Below are positions 31,894 through 51,775 of a stretch of 64,000 nucleotides of DNA, one piece after another. The DNA comes from Taudactylus pleione. Lineage: Eukaryota; Chordata; Amphibia; Anura; Myobatrachidae. Numbering within the stretch: position 1 is the first letter of the stretch; every line of letters starts with the position of its first letter. The notes beneath the pieces are model-generated. The model made no database searches, had not been told where the DNA came from, and saw only the letters and a program-made list of their open reading frames with translations. Both the position numbers and the translations under genes were made by a program. Location of the stretch: positions 1,860,001 to 1,924,000 of the forward strand of contig JAUIMM010000002.1 in the NCBI GenBank assembly GCA_031769625.1, given 5' to 3'.

Positions 31894-33862
31894 CTACGGA
31901 GGCAAGATGTCGTCCTCATCCTCCTCATCCACCGATTCCTCACCCTCTTCAGTGTTGTGTACATCCTCACAGAGTATTAACTCGTCCCCGCTGGAATCCA
32001 CCACCACAGGTCTCTCTGTACGTTCTGGAGGCTGGTCTCCCTGGAAGAGTTGATAAATCATTTTTATGAACATCATCTTCTCCACATTTTGTGGAAGCAA
32101 CCTCCTACGCCTTTCGCTGACAAGGTTCCCGGCTGCACTAAACACTCTTTCGGAGTACACACCGGAGGGGGGGCAACTCAGGTAAAATAGAGCCAGTTTG
32201 TACAGGGGCCTCCAAATTGCCTCTTTTTCCTGCCAGTACAGGTAAGGACTGTCTGACATGCCTACTTGGATGCTGTCACCGATGTAATCCTCCACCATTC
32301 TGTCAATAGTGACAGTATCATATGCAGTGACAGTGTCAGAAATTGTTGCCAGGTCCTTCAGTCCAGACCAGATGTACAAACTTGGTCCTGCCTGCCCTGC
32401 ATCACCACCAGCGGGTTGCTTAGGATGCCTAAGTTTCTTCCTGGCAGCCCCAGTTGCGGGAGAAAATGAAGAAGGAGCTGTTGATGTGTCACATTCCGCT
32501 TCAGCTGACAGTGTTTTCACCAGCAGGTCTTTGCACCTCTGAAGGCTTGTGTCGGCTGGAAAGAGAGACACCACATAGGCTTTAAACCTAGGATCGAGCA
32601 CGGTGGCCAAAATGTAGTGGTCTGATTTCAACAGATTGACCACCCTGGAATCCTGGCAAAGCGAATGAAGGGCTTCATCCACAAGTCCCACATGCCGAGT
32701 GGAATCGCTCCATCTTAGCTCCTCCTTCACTTTCTCCAGCTGCTTCTGCAAAAGCCTGATGAGGGGAATGACCTGACTCAAGCTGGCAGTGTCTGAACTG
32801 ACTTCACGTGTGGCAAGTTCGAAGGGCTGGAGAACCTTGCACAACACGGAAATCATTCATATAGGCTTGAATGGCTTTTTGCTGCTCCTCCATCCTCTGA
32901 AGCATATAGAGGGTTGAGTTCCACCGCATCACAACCTCTTGCTTCAGGTGATGGTGGGGCAGGTTCAAGAGTGTTTGCTGACGCTCCAGTCTTCGGCACG
33001 CAGTCGCTGAATGGCAAAAGTGGCCAGAAATTTTTCGGGCCACCCAAAGCGTCTCCTGCACGCCCCTGTCGCTTTTCAGAAAATTCTGCACCACCAAGTT
33101 TATTGTGTGAGCAAAACATGGGATGTGCTGGAATTTGCCCAGATGTAATGCCCGCACAATATTGGTGGCGTTGTCAGATATCACAAATCCCCAGGAGAGT
33201 CTAAGTGGGGTAAGCCACTGGGCGATGATTTCCCTCAGTTTCTCTAAGAGGTTGTCGGCAGTGTGCCTCTTACTGAAACCGTTGATACACAGCGTAGCCT
33301 GCCTTGGAACGAGCTGGCGTTTCTGAGATGCTGCTACTGGTGACGCTGCTGCTGTTGCTGCGTAAGGTGATACATCTACCCAGTGGGCTGTCACAGTCAT
33401 ATAGTCCTTAGTCTGCCCTGTTCCACTTGTCCACATGTCCGTGGTTAAGTGGACATTGGGTACAACAGCATTTTTCAGGACACTGAGGACACTTTTTCTG
33501 ACGTTTCTGTACAGTCTCGGTATCGCCTGCCTAGTGAAGTGGAATCTAGATGGGATTTGGAACCGGGGACACACTACCTCCATCAATTGTCTAAATCCCA
33601 CTGCACTAATGGCGGATACCGGACGCACGTCTAACACCAACATAGCAGTCAAGGCCTCAGTTATACGTTTTGCTTCAGGATGACTGCTGTCGTACTTCAC
33701 CCTCCTCGCTAAGGACTGTTGGAGGGTCAATTGTTTAGTAAAAGTAGTGGTGTTCCTACTTCCTCTCTGGGATGATGAACAACTCCCAGCAGCAGCAACA
33801 GCAATAGGAGGAAGTGGATCTTTCCCTATTTTATTTTTATCGGAGAAAGTTTGGTCCTCCAT
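31894..33862 (-). pseudogene. hAT transposase (ZBED-like), one frameshift
   Basis: Start at 33862, reading MEDQTFSDKNKIGKDPLPP. The RNase H-like core has LTTDMWTSGTGQTKDY (first catalytic Asp), CINGFSKRHTADN, ISDNATNIVRAL (second Asp), CFAHTINLVVQ and MRWNSTLYML. A one-base shift near 32850 changes frame. The second part carries DPRFKAYVVSLF and YLYWQEKEAIWRPL, then LSCPPSGVYSERVFSAAG and SERRRRLLPQNVEKMMF, the hATC dimerisation region with the catalytic Glu. It ends in an acidic tail (EEDEDD) at 31894. No N-terminal BED zinc finger is visible, so it may lie in an upstream exon or be lost. Restored length would be about 655 residues, normal for the family. Confidence 0.85.
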
Positions 33863-33897
33863 TTATGTTATATTGATATATACGTGCGGCTAAGGCG

Positions 33898-34535
33898 CAC
33901 ACAAACACAGAAAATAATTTTTTATTTTTGTTGGAGACTAGTGCACTTTGTGGGTTACACCACCCTTTAAGAAATTAGCCAGCCGGCCCTTTACTTATGG
34001 GACACAGGCGTACGCTTGGCGCTACTCCTTTGTTGATGCACGTGCAGCCACAGTGCACACAATTCACAAACACAGAAAATATATTTTTATTTTGTTTGGA
34101 GTGTACTTTGGGGGCTACAGCACCCTTTAGCGGACAAGCCAGCCGGCCCTTTACTTATGGGACACAGGCGCACGCTTGGCGCTGCTCCTTTGTTGATGCA
34201 CGTGCAGCCACAGTGCACACAATTCACAAACACAGAAAATCTTTTTTTTTTTGTTTGGAGTGTACTTTGGGGGTTACAGCACCCTTTAACGGACAAGCCA
34301 GCCGTCCCTTTAGTTATGGGACACAGGCGCACGCTTGGCGCTGCTCCTTTGTTGATGCACGTGCAGCCACAGTGCACACAATTCACAAACACAGAAAATA
34401 TTTTTTTATTTTGTTTGGAGTGCACTTTGGGGGTTACAGCACCCTTTAACAGTCAAGCCAGCCGGCCCTTTACTTATGACACAGGCGCACGCTTGGCGCT
34501 ACTTTGTGGATGCACGTGCGGCTACTGCGCACACA
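33898..34535. repeat. Tandem repeat, about 158-bp unit, four copies
   Basis: Units share GTTACAGCACCCTTTAACGG, GCCAGCCGGCCCTTTACTTA, ACACAGGCGCACGCTTGGCG and CACAATTCACAAACACAGAA, recurring at about 33898, 34055, 34215, 34375 and 34530. The array lies directly upstream of the transposase start, in what would be its promoter or 5' UTR. Units are very similar, so ORFs across them are artefacts. Confidence 0.88.
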
Positions 34536-35053
34536 ATTCACAAACCCAGGAAAAATATTATTTTTTTTTGCACTTGGGGGGAGCACCCCTGATGGACAGA
34601 GCACCCCCTGGAGAACACTACAGCACCCCTTTAGGACTGGGACACTACACAGGACTTTGGAGTGGACACAGCCCCTATGGACAACTGACTGCACAACACA
34701 GTCCAGCCAGCCCCTATGGACTTTGGAGGAGTGGACACAGCCCCTATGGATAACAGCAGCACAGCGCAGCACAGCACAGCACAACACTACACTGCACTAC
34801 ACTACACAGCCAGCCCTAACTCCCACCCTCGCTCTTCACTGTCCACAGCCGAATGAGAAAATGGCGCCGACGCGGGTACCTTATATAGAATCCAAAACCC
34901 GCGAGACCCGGAAGGCGGGATGATGACGTTTTGCCTCGATTTCAGATCCGAGTCAGGCGGGAAAAGTCGAACCTGACACGGATCAGCCTCGGATCGAGGG
35001 GGCTCGGATTTCAGAAATCCGAACCCGCTCATTCCATATATATATATATATAT

Positions 35054-35510
35054 GCAAGTATTTCCTGTAATGATACATGGCAGCACCACAATTGTAAGAA
35101 AACTGAGGCAGCACTCCAAAATCCAATGGTGTTCAAATGTGTTTAAGTAAACAAAATCATAAGATACAGATGTAATCGATGTTTCAAGGTCCTAAGACCT
35201 TTTCATCCGGACTGTACATTAACGAGCAAACATGAAAATACAATCGTGCTTACCTTATAAAGGAGTGAGCAAATTAATAACTCGGATTGTTTCAGCGCTG
35301 GACGTCCCCACAGCACGGCCAGCGGGATTTCCGGGGGAAGCAGGGGATCCAAGCTCGTCACTAAGCAACCGCGGACGCACGGCGAGCTGCATCACCAGGA
35401 GGTAAGGCACTGCAACAATGTGTATCAAATCAATGAGACAAATGTAAATATCAGTGCACAGAATAAAAATAGTGTATCAAACATACTATGTGTGGTGCAG
35501 GGACTGATGT
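35054..35510 (-). mobile_element. Penelope-type LTR fragment with hammerhead-like motif
   Basis: GC-rich blocks (TCAGCGCTGGACGTCCCCAC, CTAAGCAACCGCGGACGCAC) and a compact fold at 35171-35215 resemble pseudo-LTRs of Penelope-like elements. No coding sequence remains. The assignment is by resemblance to the PLE on the right side of the window and to published PLE hammerhead motifs. Confidence 0.45.
35171..35215 (-). ncRNA. Hammerhead-ribozyme-like motif, degenerate
   Basis: On the minus strand: CCGGATGAA, then stem AAGGTC, loop TTAG, stem GACCTT, then GAAACATCGATTACA. This matches the order CUGANGA / stem II / GAAA of a hammerhead core, with U4 replaced by G. Hammerheads of this type are known in Penelope-like elements. 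With the core substitution it may not cleave. Confidence 0.45.
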
Positions 35511-35841
35511 GAATGGCAAAATATACTCTGTACAGCGCTGCGGAATATGTGTGCGCTATATAAATAACTGGTAATAATAATAATAATGTGTATGGTGGTG
35601 CAAATATAATGAAAAACCATTAAAATATATGTGCACGTCTGGATATCTGAAGATAGTGAAAATTAATGGGGCCAAACTTTGCGTTTTGGTGTTTGGTACA
35701 TAGGGCTGAGATCGTAGTCCCCCATAGACAATAATGGTGACTGCGATCTGCAGTGACATTATGTAAATATACATGTCCTCATTGTAGTTATTTTATATAG
35801 CAAGTACCACTAAGGCATAGTATACAGTATCATAGGACTGA
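35511..35841. other. CR1/L2-like LINE tail (+), then unassigned DNA
   Basis: TGTACAGCGCTGCGGAATAT, GCGCTATATAAATAACTG and (AAT)n at about 35530-35587 are the 3' tail of a CR1/L2-like LINE in + orientation. No gene follows before the MITE at 35842. Confidence 0.6.
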
Positions 35842-36033
35842 GGGCCTGATTCAGAGCCGGACGCTCTGAACTAGCGCCCGCTCTGAATCAGGGCATGTTT
35901 TTTTTTTTTCCGTCCGGCCTTTTGGACGCTCGCATAGCTGTGGGTCTCGCCTCCGTCGTGCGCATGCGCATTTGGGCACCATCGACCCACTTGTGAGCGT
36001 ACAGCGCTCGCGAGCGGGTCTGAATGAGACCCT
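35842..36033. mobile_element. CpG-rich Harbinger-like MITE, deletion derivative
   Basis: It starts GGGCCTGATTCAGAGCCGGA and ends GCGGGTCTGAATGAGACCC. At about 190 bp it lacks the middle of the 540-bp copies. CGCTCTGAA repeats and a GCCTCCGTCGTGCGCATGCG block identify the family. Confidence 0.7.
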
Positions 36034-36502
36034 GAGTCAGATGCATGGATGTGCACCAGGGAAGGGCTCTGTAGCCACATTAGCATAATGTTACAGACAC
36101 AATTGCTGCAAAAAATACAAGGAAGGCTGCAAGTGAATTAGGTCCTATGAAGAGGGTGTATCCCCCCCATGACAGACCCCGCCCTCATTAGGGCTGCTTC
36201 CAGAAATTTCCTGGACTGGTTTTCCATTCCAATCTACACCTGCCTGTTAAGCAATCTAATCGGACCCCTCCCAGCACCCCCTGTGGGCCACTTCCATCTG
36301 CGCATGCACAGGAGGACGCCAGGGGGACATCTGGGTCATAGACCTGGAAGTTCTTCTATTGCAAACAACAGATCTTACTGAGAGAGCTGTCCTTTGCAGT
36401 TTTCTCCATACTTACCGTCGTAATTAACGCTGGCATGCATACGAAGAGTGGCGGGATGCATCGCATTAAAATTTTGATGCGTCATGGACGGTTTAGTGTT
36501 AA
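36034..36502. other. No gene recognised
   Basis: Unassigned intergenic DNA; no splice-bounded ORF or repeat that I can name. Confidence 0.4.
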
Positions 36503-36990
36503 GGGCTTATTTATCTTGCGGCACTATGAGGGATGATTTATTCTGTGGCACTAGGCCTGTGGGGACTTATTTATCCTGTGGCACTAGGCATATGAGAGCT
36601 TATTTATCCTGTGGCACTAGGCATATGAGGGCTTATTTATCCTGTGGCACTAGGCCTGTGGGGACTTATTTATCCTGTGGCACTAGGCCTGTGGGGACTT
36701 ATTTATCCTGTGGCACTAGGCATATGAGGGCTTATTTATCCTGTGGCACTAGGCCTGTGGGGACTTATTTATCCTGTGGCACTAGGCCTCTGGGGACTTA
36801 TTTATCTTGTGGCACTAGGCCTGTGGGAACTTATTTATCCTGTGGCACTAGGCCTGTGGGGACTTATTTATCCTGTGGCACTAGGCCTGTGGGGACTTAT
36901 TTATCCTGTGGCACTAGGCCTGTGGGGACTTATTTATCCTGTGGCACTAGGCCTGTGGGGACTTATTTATCTTGTGGCACTAGGCCTTGT
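36503..36990. repeat. 33-bp minisatellite, about 15 copies
   Basis: The unit is ACTTATTTATCCTGTGGCAC plus TAGGCCTGTGGGG. Because 33 is divisible by 3, two + frames stay open (172 and 84 residues); these are repeat artefacts. A last degenerate unit lies at 37149-37180. Confidence 0.9.
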
Positions 36991-38807
36991 GAGATGATTT
37001 AGCTTTGGATGCAAACCCTGTGCAGGAGACATTTCATGGGCAATTTAAACTTGTTTAGTGTATTTGGAATTCTGCTGGTGTTGCTATTTTACTCTGCATA
37101 CCACCACCTATAGCACACATATATCAGCATCTTTCAGCACTAGTCCTATGGGGGCTTATTTATCTTGTGGCACTATGCCTTGGGCGCTAAGCCTGTAGGG
37201 GTGACATGTCGGGTGCTTGACTCATGGGCAATTTAAACTTGGGTGCTAAGCCCATGGACATTGCATACTCCCCTTGTTGGTATCTCCGGTGTGAGGGGTT
37301 GACCGCTGCCACACTACCCACTGCACTGGCAGCCATGTTACGATGGACATTCTGAGCTACTCTAATGTCCGATGGTATGACCGATGGTGCATCTTTGTAC
37401 ACAATCGGCATATTAGAGAAGCAGCCGGTGGGCGTCTCAGTAGGAAGCCCATCGGCTGCAGCATTAGAAGAGATTTGCAGGTGCGCTGAGCAGAAAGATG
37501 CAGCCATAGCGTCCACCTCTGAATCAGCCCCTCAGCCTTTAGCATAGTGCACCACACCTGAGTTATTGTGTATTGTTGTGTCACACTAGGCCAGTTGTAG
37601 TTAGGGCCGTGTTATGTTAGGTAGCGGTTGGTTAGTCGGGTGGCACATTGTTAGGTTAGTATGGAGGTAGTTGTGTGGGTGGCTGTGTAATATCTCCTCA
37701 CAGGTGCTGTGTGACCCTCAAGCAAGGTGACAATTATTACAATGGTGAGTATAGACTCTGTGTGTGTGTCCTGTCCTTGTACAATTCCTTTTTGTATCAG
37801 TGATCCTTGCACACCCACACACCCATTCCCACACACCCTTGCATCACCAGTGCCTGTGATGACCGTTTACCCTCCCGGTGAAGGTCACCATCAACCGTGA
37901 GCAGGACCTGATTAAGAGGGGGTGACAGGGGCGATCGCTCTGTGACCCCACACACACAGAGGGGTCCCCACATAGGGTCGGTGTGACTCTGTCAAGAACA
38001 AGTATCTTCCCGGATGGGGGCTCAGCTGCCACGGCCCTGTGTTCTGAATGCAGCAGCACTGTCAGTACTGCTGTATACAGCGCAGAGCAGCTCCCGAGTC
38101 CCCTCATCATTGTCACGTGACACATGATGTCCGTGAAGCTGATCACTGATGTGTGGCCTCAGGAGATACTCTGCGCTGTATGCAGCAGCACTGACTGTGA
38201 TGTAACAGCCAGAATCAGAGGAGGTGAGTAATCAGGGGGATGAGGGTAGGAGGGGAGGATATGCTCCATGTGGCTTACAGGGGGTGTAGGCTTCAACTGG
38301 CTTGGAGGGGGCCCCTTTAGCTTAGTTGCCCCAGGGCCTCCGCGTGGAGTGTAGGGTTAGGCACCCCCCGAGGGGACTTAGGTTTAGGTGGCGGGGAAGG
38401 GGAGGTTAGGTTTAGGCACTTAGAGTGGGGATTAGGGTTAGGCACTGGGGGGGAGGTTAGTGTTAGGCACCCTAAAGAAGAGTTAGGGTTATGGGGGGAA
38501 TTAGATTAGTTATACTTACCTCTCTAGACCATCAGGATTTCCTCCTCTGTCGGGCTGCTGCTGCCAGGATTTGAACCTCCGGCCATGCGGTAAATCATAC
38601 TGATCCCGTTATAAGCACCCACATTACTGACCTTATGGTTGTAGTATAATTACTATTGGTGAGTGGTCAGTAAGACAATATACACTATCAATCACAAGAT
38701 TTAGAACAACCACATTTCCCAGCTCTTAGTGAAGTACATGCAGTTTAATGTCTCATTGAACAAGATTTAATTCCCATTTTGGACTCACAGTCATTCTTTC
38801 TCATACC
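36991..38807. other. Unassigned DNA with MITE pieces; no gene recognised
   Basis: Bases about 37260-37541 end in GCGTCCACCTCTGAATCAGC, the inverted form of a CCTGATTCAGAGGTGG-type MITE end. Bases 38345-38500 are rich in GGTTAGGCAC, GATTAGGGTTAGGCAC and similar. A B-box-like GAGGTTCAAATCCTGG on the minus strand near 38570 does not complete a tRNA. No exon seen. Confidence 0.4.
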
Positions 38808-39162
38808 TACCGACATTTGTAGTCTGCTGTCCGGAAGAAGTCTTTATCCCTAGATTCCGGTGGGCAGTGATGGGGGCGGGGCAGATAATCGTGTCATTAG
38901 GCCCCTCCCCTCACAATGAAATTCCAGGAATCACAGACATTTAGGTAGGGGGTGGGGCTAAATAACGTAATTATCATAGAAACGCATCATTAAGCCCCGC
39001 CCCCTCCCGACAGATCACGGAATCACGGTACGATTCTCCCCATTCTGCCCACTTCACTATGAAGTGGGCAGAATGTGGAAGTGCCTGCTCTACCGGGGGG
39101 TTGCGGGGGGCTACCCAAAATATTGTGAGCCTCATACAGGTTCCGGGAGAGTAGGCATGTAT
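38808..39162. mobile_element. Possible hAT-type MITE
   Basis: The ends CATACCTACCGACATTTG and CCGGGAGAGTAGGCATG are imperfectly inverted. Internal GTGGGCAGTGATGGGGGCGG and AAGCCCCGCCCCCTCCCGAC are also inverted to each other, as is CATTCTGCCCACTTC/GAAGTGGGCAGAATG around 39055. Non-coding. Confidence 0.5.
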
Positions 39163-39189
39163 GTTCTTTCTACAATGGAAATCAAACAG

Positions 39190-39689
39190 AGGGCCTGATT
39201 CAGAGATGGATGCTAATGAAGTCGCAGCGGCGATTTTTTATGGGTCGCAATTACGAAAATATACTAATGTTTCCAAAGCTTGCCCGGGCATAGGGACGCC
39301 CACTGCTGCCTTCTCATAGCCGTCCAATGTCTCACACCACCATAACCATCGGTAACATCAACGCAGATCAGGCAGCCATGCAGCGTATGCGACAAGTCTG
39401 ACCTGTCTCACACACAGCGACAGACACGCAGAGAGCTCTCATGCTGTGAAGGAGATCGGAATGGCTCATTTATGCCCACCCATGAAATGGCGTTTAATCG
39501 GTCAGACACGGCTGCATTTCTCTAGTCACCCCCTGTTATCGCCCCCAACCAGTGACTATCTGTTACTCACTCTGCAACTGACTCCTCTGTGCGAGCGTAG
39601 TTGCAAAACAATTGCTGCGCATGCACAGTGCGGCGTACACCGCATTTTGGTCATAAACATGTGTAGAAATGGTGGCTTTTACAAGTTGA
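39190..39689. other. MITE start, otherwise unassigned
   Basis: GGGCCTGATTCAGAGATGGA at 39193 is the start of a Harbinger-like MITE related to those at 939 and 53571, but the interior differs (AAGTCGCAGCGGCGATTTTT). No gene recognised. Confidence 0.45.
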
Positions 39690-40107
39690 GGCCTAGTAAT
39701 TATACCCCACACATTGATGAACCATCCTTTCGTTTACTCTACAGCGTACAAAACCCTGCATGGTGAGCCAATGATTTAACATTTGGATTCATCAGCCCAT
39801 AAGACCTTCTTCCAGTCTTCAGTAGACCACTGGCGGTATATCATGGCCCAGGCAAGCCTCTTTATCATTGCTGCAGAACAGCTGTAAGTTCTTAGCCTAT
39901 TGTGTGTCCCCTGACAAAGGTGTTTTCTTTAAACTCTGAAATTTACATCAAGTTAGGCTATTTTTCCTTATCCTCTAACTAGCAGCTCACCACTTCCCTA
40001 TGTAAGGTTATTAACTGGAGTTATTATTAGCTGGACTTATTAACTTGAATTACTGAAGTTTCAATAAAAACTGAAAAAAATGGGGTTGTTGTAAATCTTT
40101 TGACCAC
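39690..40107 (-). pseudogene. Tc1/mariner relic with transposase fragment
   Basis: On the minus strand the right end reads CTAGTGGTCAAAAGATTTAC, a Tc1-type terminus. Further in, LAWAMIYRQWSTEDWKKVLW and ADESK correspond to the W..EDWKKVLWSDESK block around the second catalytic Asp. RVNERMVHQCV follows in another frame. The DNA-binding half and the C-terminal end are missing. This is a different copy from the one at 9400. Confidence 0.7.
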
Positions 40108-40619
40108 TAGGGGTAAAGTTACTAAATTAATAGTTCTTAGAAGTGAGTTTGACCGATAATGATATCGTTATCATTAACGTTATCATTTAAATCGCTCATT
40201 AAAAATTACCCTACCAACTTACCATCGACCAGCGATGCGTGCCCACGCATGGATGATAGTGATATCGTCCATCGGCCGTGCATGCCGGTCAACTTGCTCG
40301 ATATCAAGTAAGTTACTATAGGGACCCGTGATTGATGATCACGGGTCGCTATAGTTGATGTTAAGTATGTGGTATGCTGGGTGATCGATATCAATCACCC
40401 AGCACACCAGGGAGGGTGCATAGCGATCTGGCAGCGATATCGTATCGCTGGCAGATTGCTACATTAGAAGAGATGTTGCACATAGCAACCAATCAGATTT
40501 TAGCTATTATCTTCTAGAAGGTGCTAGTTAAATGTTAAGTAGAATCTGATTGGTTGCTATGGGCAACATCTCTTCTAAAACTCACTTCTAAAAACTCTCA
40601 CTTTAGTAAATTTACCCCC
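40108..40619. mobile_element. Foldback MITE with a nested GATATC-rich MITE
   Basis: The outer ends AGGGGTAAAGTTACTAAA and TTTAGTAAATTTACCCCCT are inverted, and ATAGTTCTTAGAAGTGAGTT is mirrored by AAACTCACTTCTAAAAACTC. The right part contains a long hairpin with CAACCAATCAGATTTTAGCT and AGAATCTGATTGGTTGC. At about 40152-40463 a second element rich in GATATCG palindromes is inserted. Non-coding. Confidence 0.65.
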
Positions 40620-41539
40620 TAGTGTAGATATTAAAGTTTCTGGACCAAATGTAATAGCCCATGATTTACAGGAGCCGGCACAATTCTGGTGAGATAGTCA
40701 CTCGGTTTAAAACTAATATTGCCTCTTACCTAATTGCTGCTTTAAATGTAAAGACTATCTTGCTGGGATCATGGCGGCTTCCACAAATCATGGCCTATTA
40801 CATTTGGCCCTCTTTCGCAACACCCCTAACATGATATTGAGGGGCTTATCCCGAGATGGAAGGAACATCAACAAAAGTAATCCATGTTAAAATGCAAGGA
40901 GTGCAAATACATGTATTTTATTTCTGCATGCAGGGTGAATACTGGCTACTTTAGCATGTAGCCCACAAATGCTGGGCATCTTTATTTTTACATCCTCCCT
41001 GGTATGCTGGATGATCAATATCAATCATCCAGCACATCACCAACTTACCGCCGACTATATCAATCCATGATCATCAATCGCGAGTCCCTATAGTAACTTG
41101 CTCAAAATCTAGCAAGTTAACCTACATGCACGGCGGATGGATGATATCGCAGTCGTCCATACGTGGCCATGCATTGCTGGTCGCAGGTAAGTTGGTAGGG
41201 ACCTTTTAAATTAGTGTTTTCATTTATATCGATATCGATATCATTATTGTTCAAATCGCTCTTTAAAATCGCTACGTGTGTACGCACCTTTACTGATATA
41301 AAATAAAAGCTGTGTGTAACCTGTGCATCACACTATAGCAGCCCATTTTCTTTGATGTTTTTGTTTTGATTTAGTTTCATAATAAGTGAAAATCAGAGAA
41401 GAAGGAAATAATGTAGGAAAATGGTCTTGGAAGTACGAGCGGGATCCGGGAGAATTATATATCACAGCAGCCAGTACAGACAGACAGGTATCACCTGACT
41501 CTGATAGGCAAAATAAGTACAGTAATTACATATGAGATT
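40620..41539. other. Unassigned DNA with a GATATC-rich MITE
   Basis: Bases about 40995-41292 are a second copy of the MITE nested at 40152-40463 (CCAGCACATCACCAACTTAC, GCAAGTTAACCTACATGCAC, ATCGATATCGATATC). The right end GTGTGTACGCACCTTTAC is inverse to the AAAGGTGCATACACAC start of the copy at 52207. No gene recognised. Confidence 0.5.
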
Positions 41540-41826
41540 TGGGTGACACATTGGACACAGCCCCAAAGATTCCCATCATAGTGCTTGGGACAGGGCCCAC
41601 CAGTAATTTATGTAAACATGGTTGTATTATAGAACTGTGGGTAACAGGCAGTGACACTGGGCCTACAGCAGCTGCTGATGTCACAAAGCTTTATGATGTC
41701 ATAGAGCTGATGGCTCAGTTGATTACCTGCATAAGATACGTTTGTGTGTTTTCACCTATTGAAGTGTGAAGGCGATTTTGTTCGTGCTTAGCGAATTTTT
41801 GTTTATTTTTCCTGATTTTTCTTGAT
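41540..41826 (+). promoter_or_regulatory. Probable promoter and 5' UTR of the kinase gene
   Basis: The region directly upstream of the start codon contains two copies of TGATGTCA (41676-41683 and 41694-41701), each one base from the CRE palindrome TGACGTCA and 18 bp apart. No clear TATA box is seen. The transcription start is not known; assignment is by position. Confidence 0.35.
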
Positions 41827-50926
<9,100 letters not shown>

Positions 50927-50974
50927 CCTGCATAACATCCTGCCTGGTTTCATCACAGCAATTTTCATCTGCTG

Positions 50975-51425
50975 ATTAACATCAAATGCAGTAATAACAT
51001 CTGCTTATTATCATCAAATATAGCAATAACACCTGCTCTTTGCCAACATAACAGCAATAACACCTGCTCTTTACCAACATAACCAATAACACCTGCTCTT
51101 TACCAACATAACAGCAATAACACCTGCTCTTTACCAACATAACCAATAACACCTGCTCTTTACCACCATAACAGCAATAACACCTGCTCTTTACCAACAT
51201 AACAACAATAACACCTGCTCTTTACCAACATAACAACAATAACACCTGCTCTTTACCAACATAACAGCAATAACACCTGCTCTTTACCACCATAACAGCA
51301 ATAACACCTGCTCTTTACCAACATAACAACAATAACACCTGCTCTTTACCAACATAACAACAATAACACCTGCTGTTTACCAACATAACAATAATAACAC
51401 CTGCTGTTTACCAACAATCACAGCA
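50975..51425. repeat. 31-bp minisatellite in the kinase 3' UTR
   Basis: About 14 units of CATAACAGCAATAACACCTG plus CTCTTTACCAA, with 28-bp variants that lack CAG. It begins about 50 bp past the stop codon and lies before the polyadenylation signal, so it would be transcribed. Confidence 0.88.
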
Positions 51426-51493
51426 ATAACAGAAGAAGAAAGGTGTATAACCAGCACTGAAAACACAAAATTATGACCGAAGGACGGTTTTAC

Positions 51494-51499
51494 AATAAA
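51494..51499 (+). terminator. Probable polyadenylation signal of the kinase gene
   Basis: AATAAA, followed by a second overlapping AATAAA in TACAATAAATAAACAAG. It is the first canonical signal past the stop; GT-rich sequence (ATATGTGGTGTGC) lies about 30 bp downstream. Confidence 0.6.
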
Positions 51500-51614
51500 T
51501 AAACAAGAATTTATTAAATATTCTAAAATATGTGGTGTGCAATTTTTATGTATGTATGATGCTTTGGCTGGGGGGTGAAAGGGCTCCCCTGGCTGCAGCA
51601 TCAGCCCCCCGCTA

Positions 51615-51775
51615 GAAAGGGTCCGGTGCTGGTTCTGGAGATTACAGGGAAACCCTATGCATTTTTTCCCTGTAATTCCAGAACCAGGACAGGACCAGAG
51701 CCCAGTGCTGGTTGTGCTAAGTACAGGGGGAACCCTACGCAATTTTTTCCCTGTACTTACACAACCAGGACTGGC
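51615..51775. repeat. Two tandem hairpins
   Basis: Hairpin 1 pairs GGTTCTGGAGATTACAGGGA (51631-51650) with TCCCTGTAATTCCAGAACC (about 51667-51685). Hairpin 2 pairs GGTTGTGCTAAGTACAGGG (51710-51728) with CCCTGTACTTACACAACC (about 51750-51767). Both share the loop AAACCCTA(T/C)GC plus ATTTTTT. They are related by duplication, about 82 bp apart. Confidence 0.6.

Larger units (their letters stand above)
31246..35036 (-). mobile_element. hAT transposon, nearly full length
   Basis: The left end TAGAGGTGTGCACCGG and the right end (minus strand TGGAATGAGCGGGTTCGG) are imperfect forms of a TAGAGRTGWGC-type terminus. Both flanks are ATATATAT, compatible with an 8-bp duplication inside a TA tract. Between them lies a transposase on the minus strand (31894-33862) and, upstream of its start, a tandem repeat of about 158 bp. 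The element has one visible frameshift. Confidence 0.7.

Noticed and set aside
33997..34753. Long ORFs across the hAT 5' region
   Set aside because: They follow the 158-bp tandem repeat on both strands and are not conserved protein.
36484..37002. 172-residue repeat ORF (YLSCGTRPVGT units)
   Set aside because: By-product of a 33-bp minisatellite; no splice sites or conserved domain.
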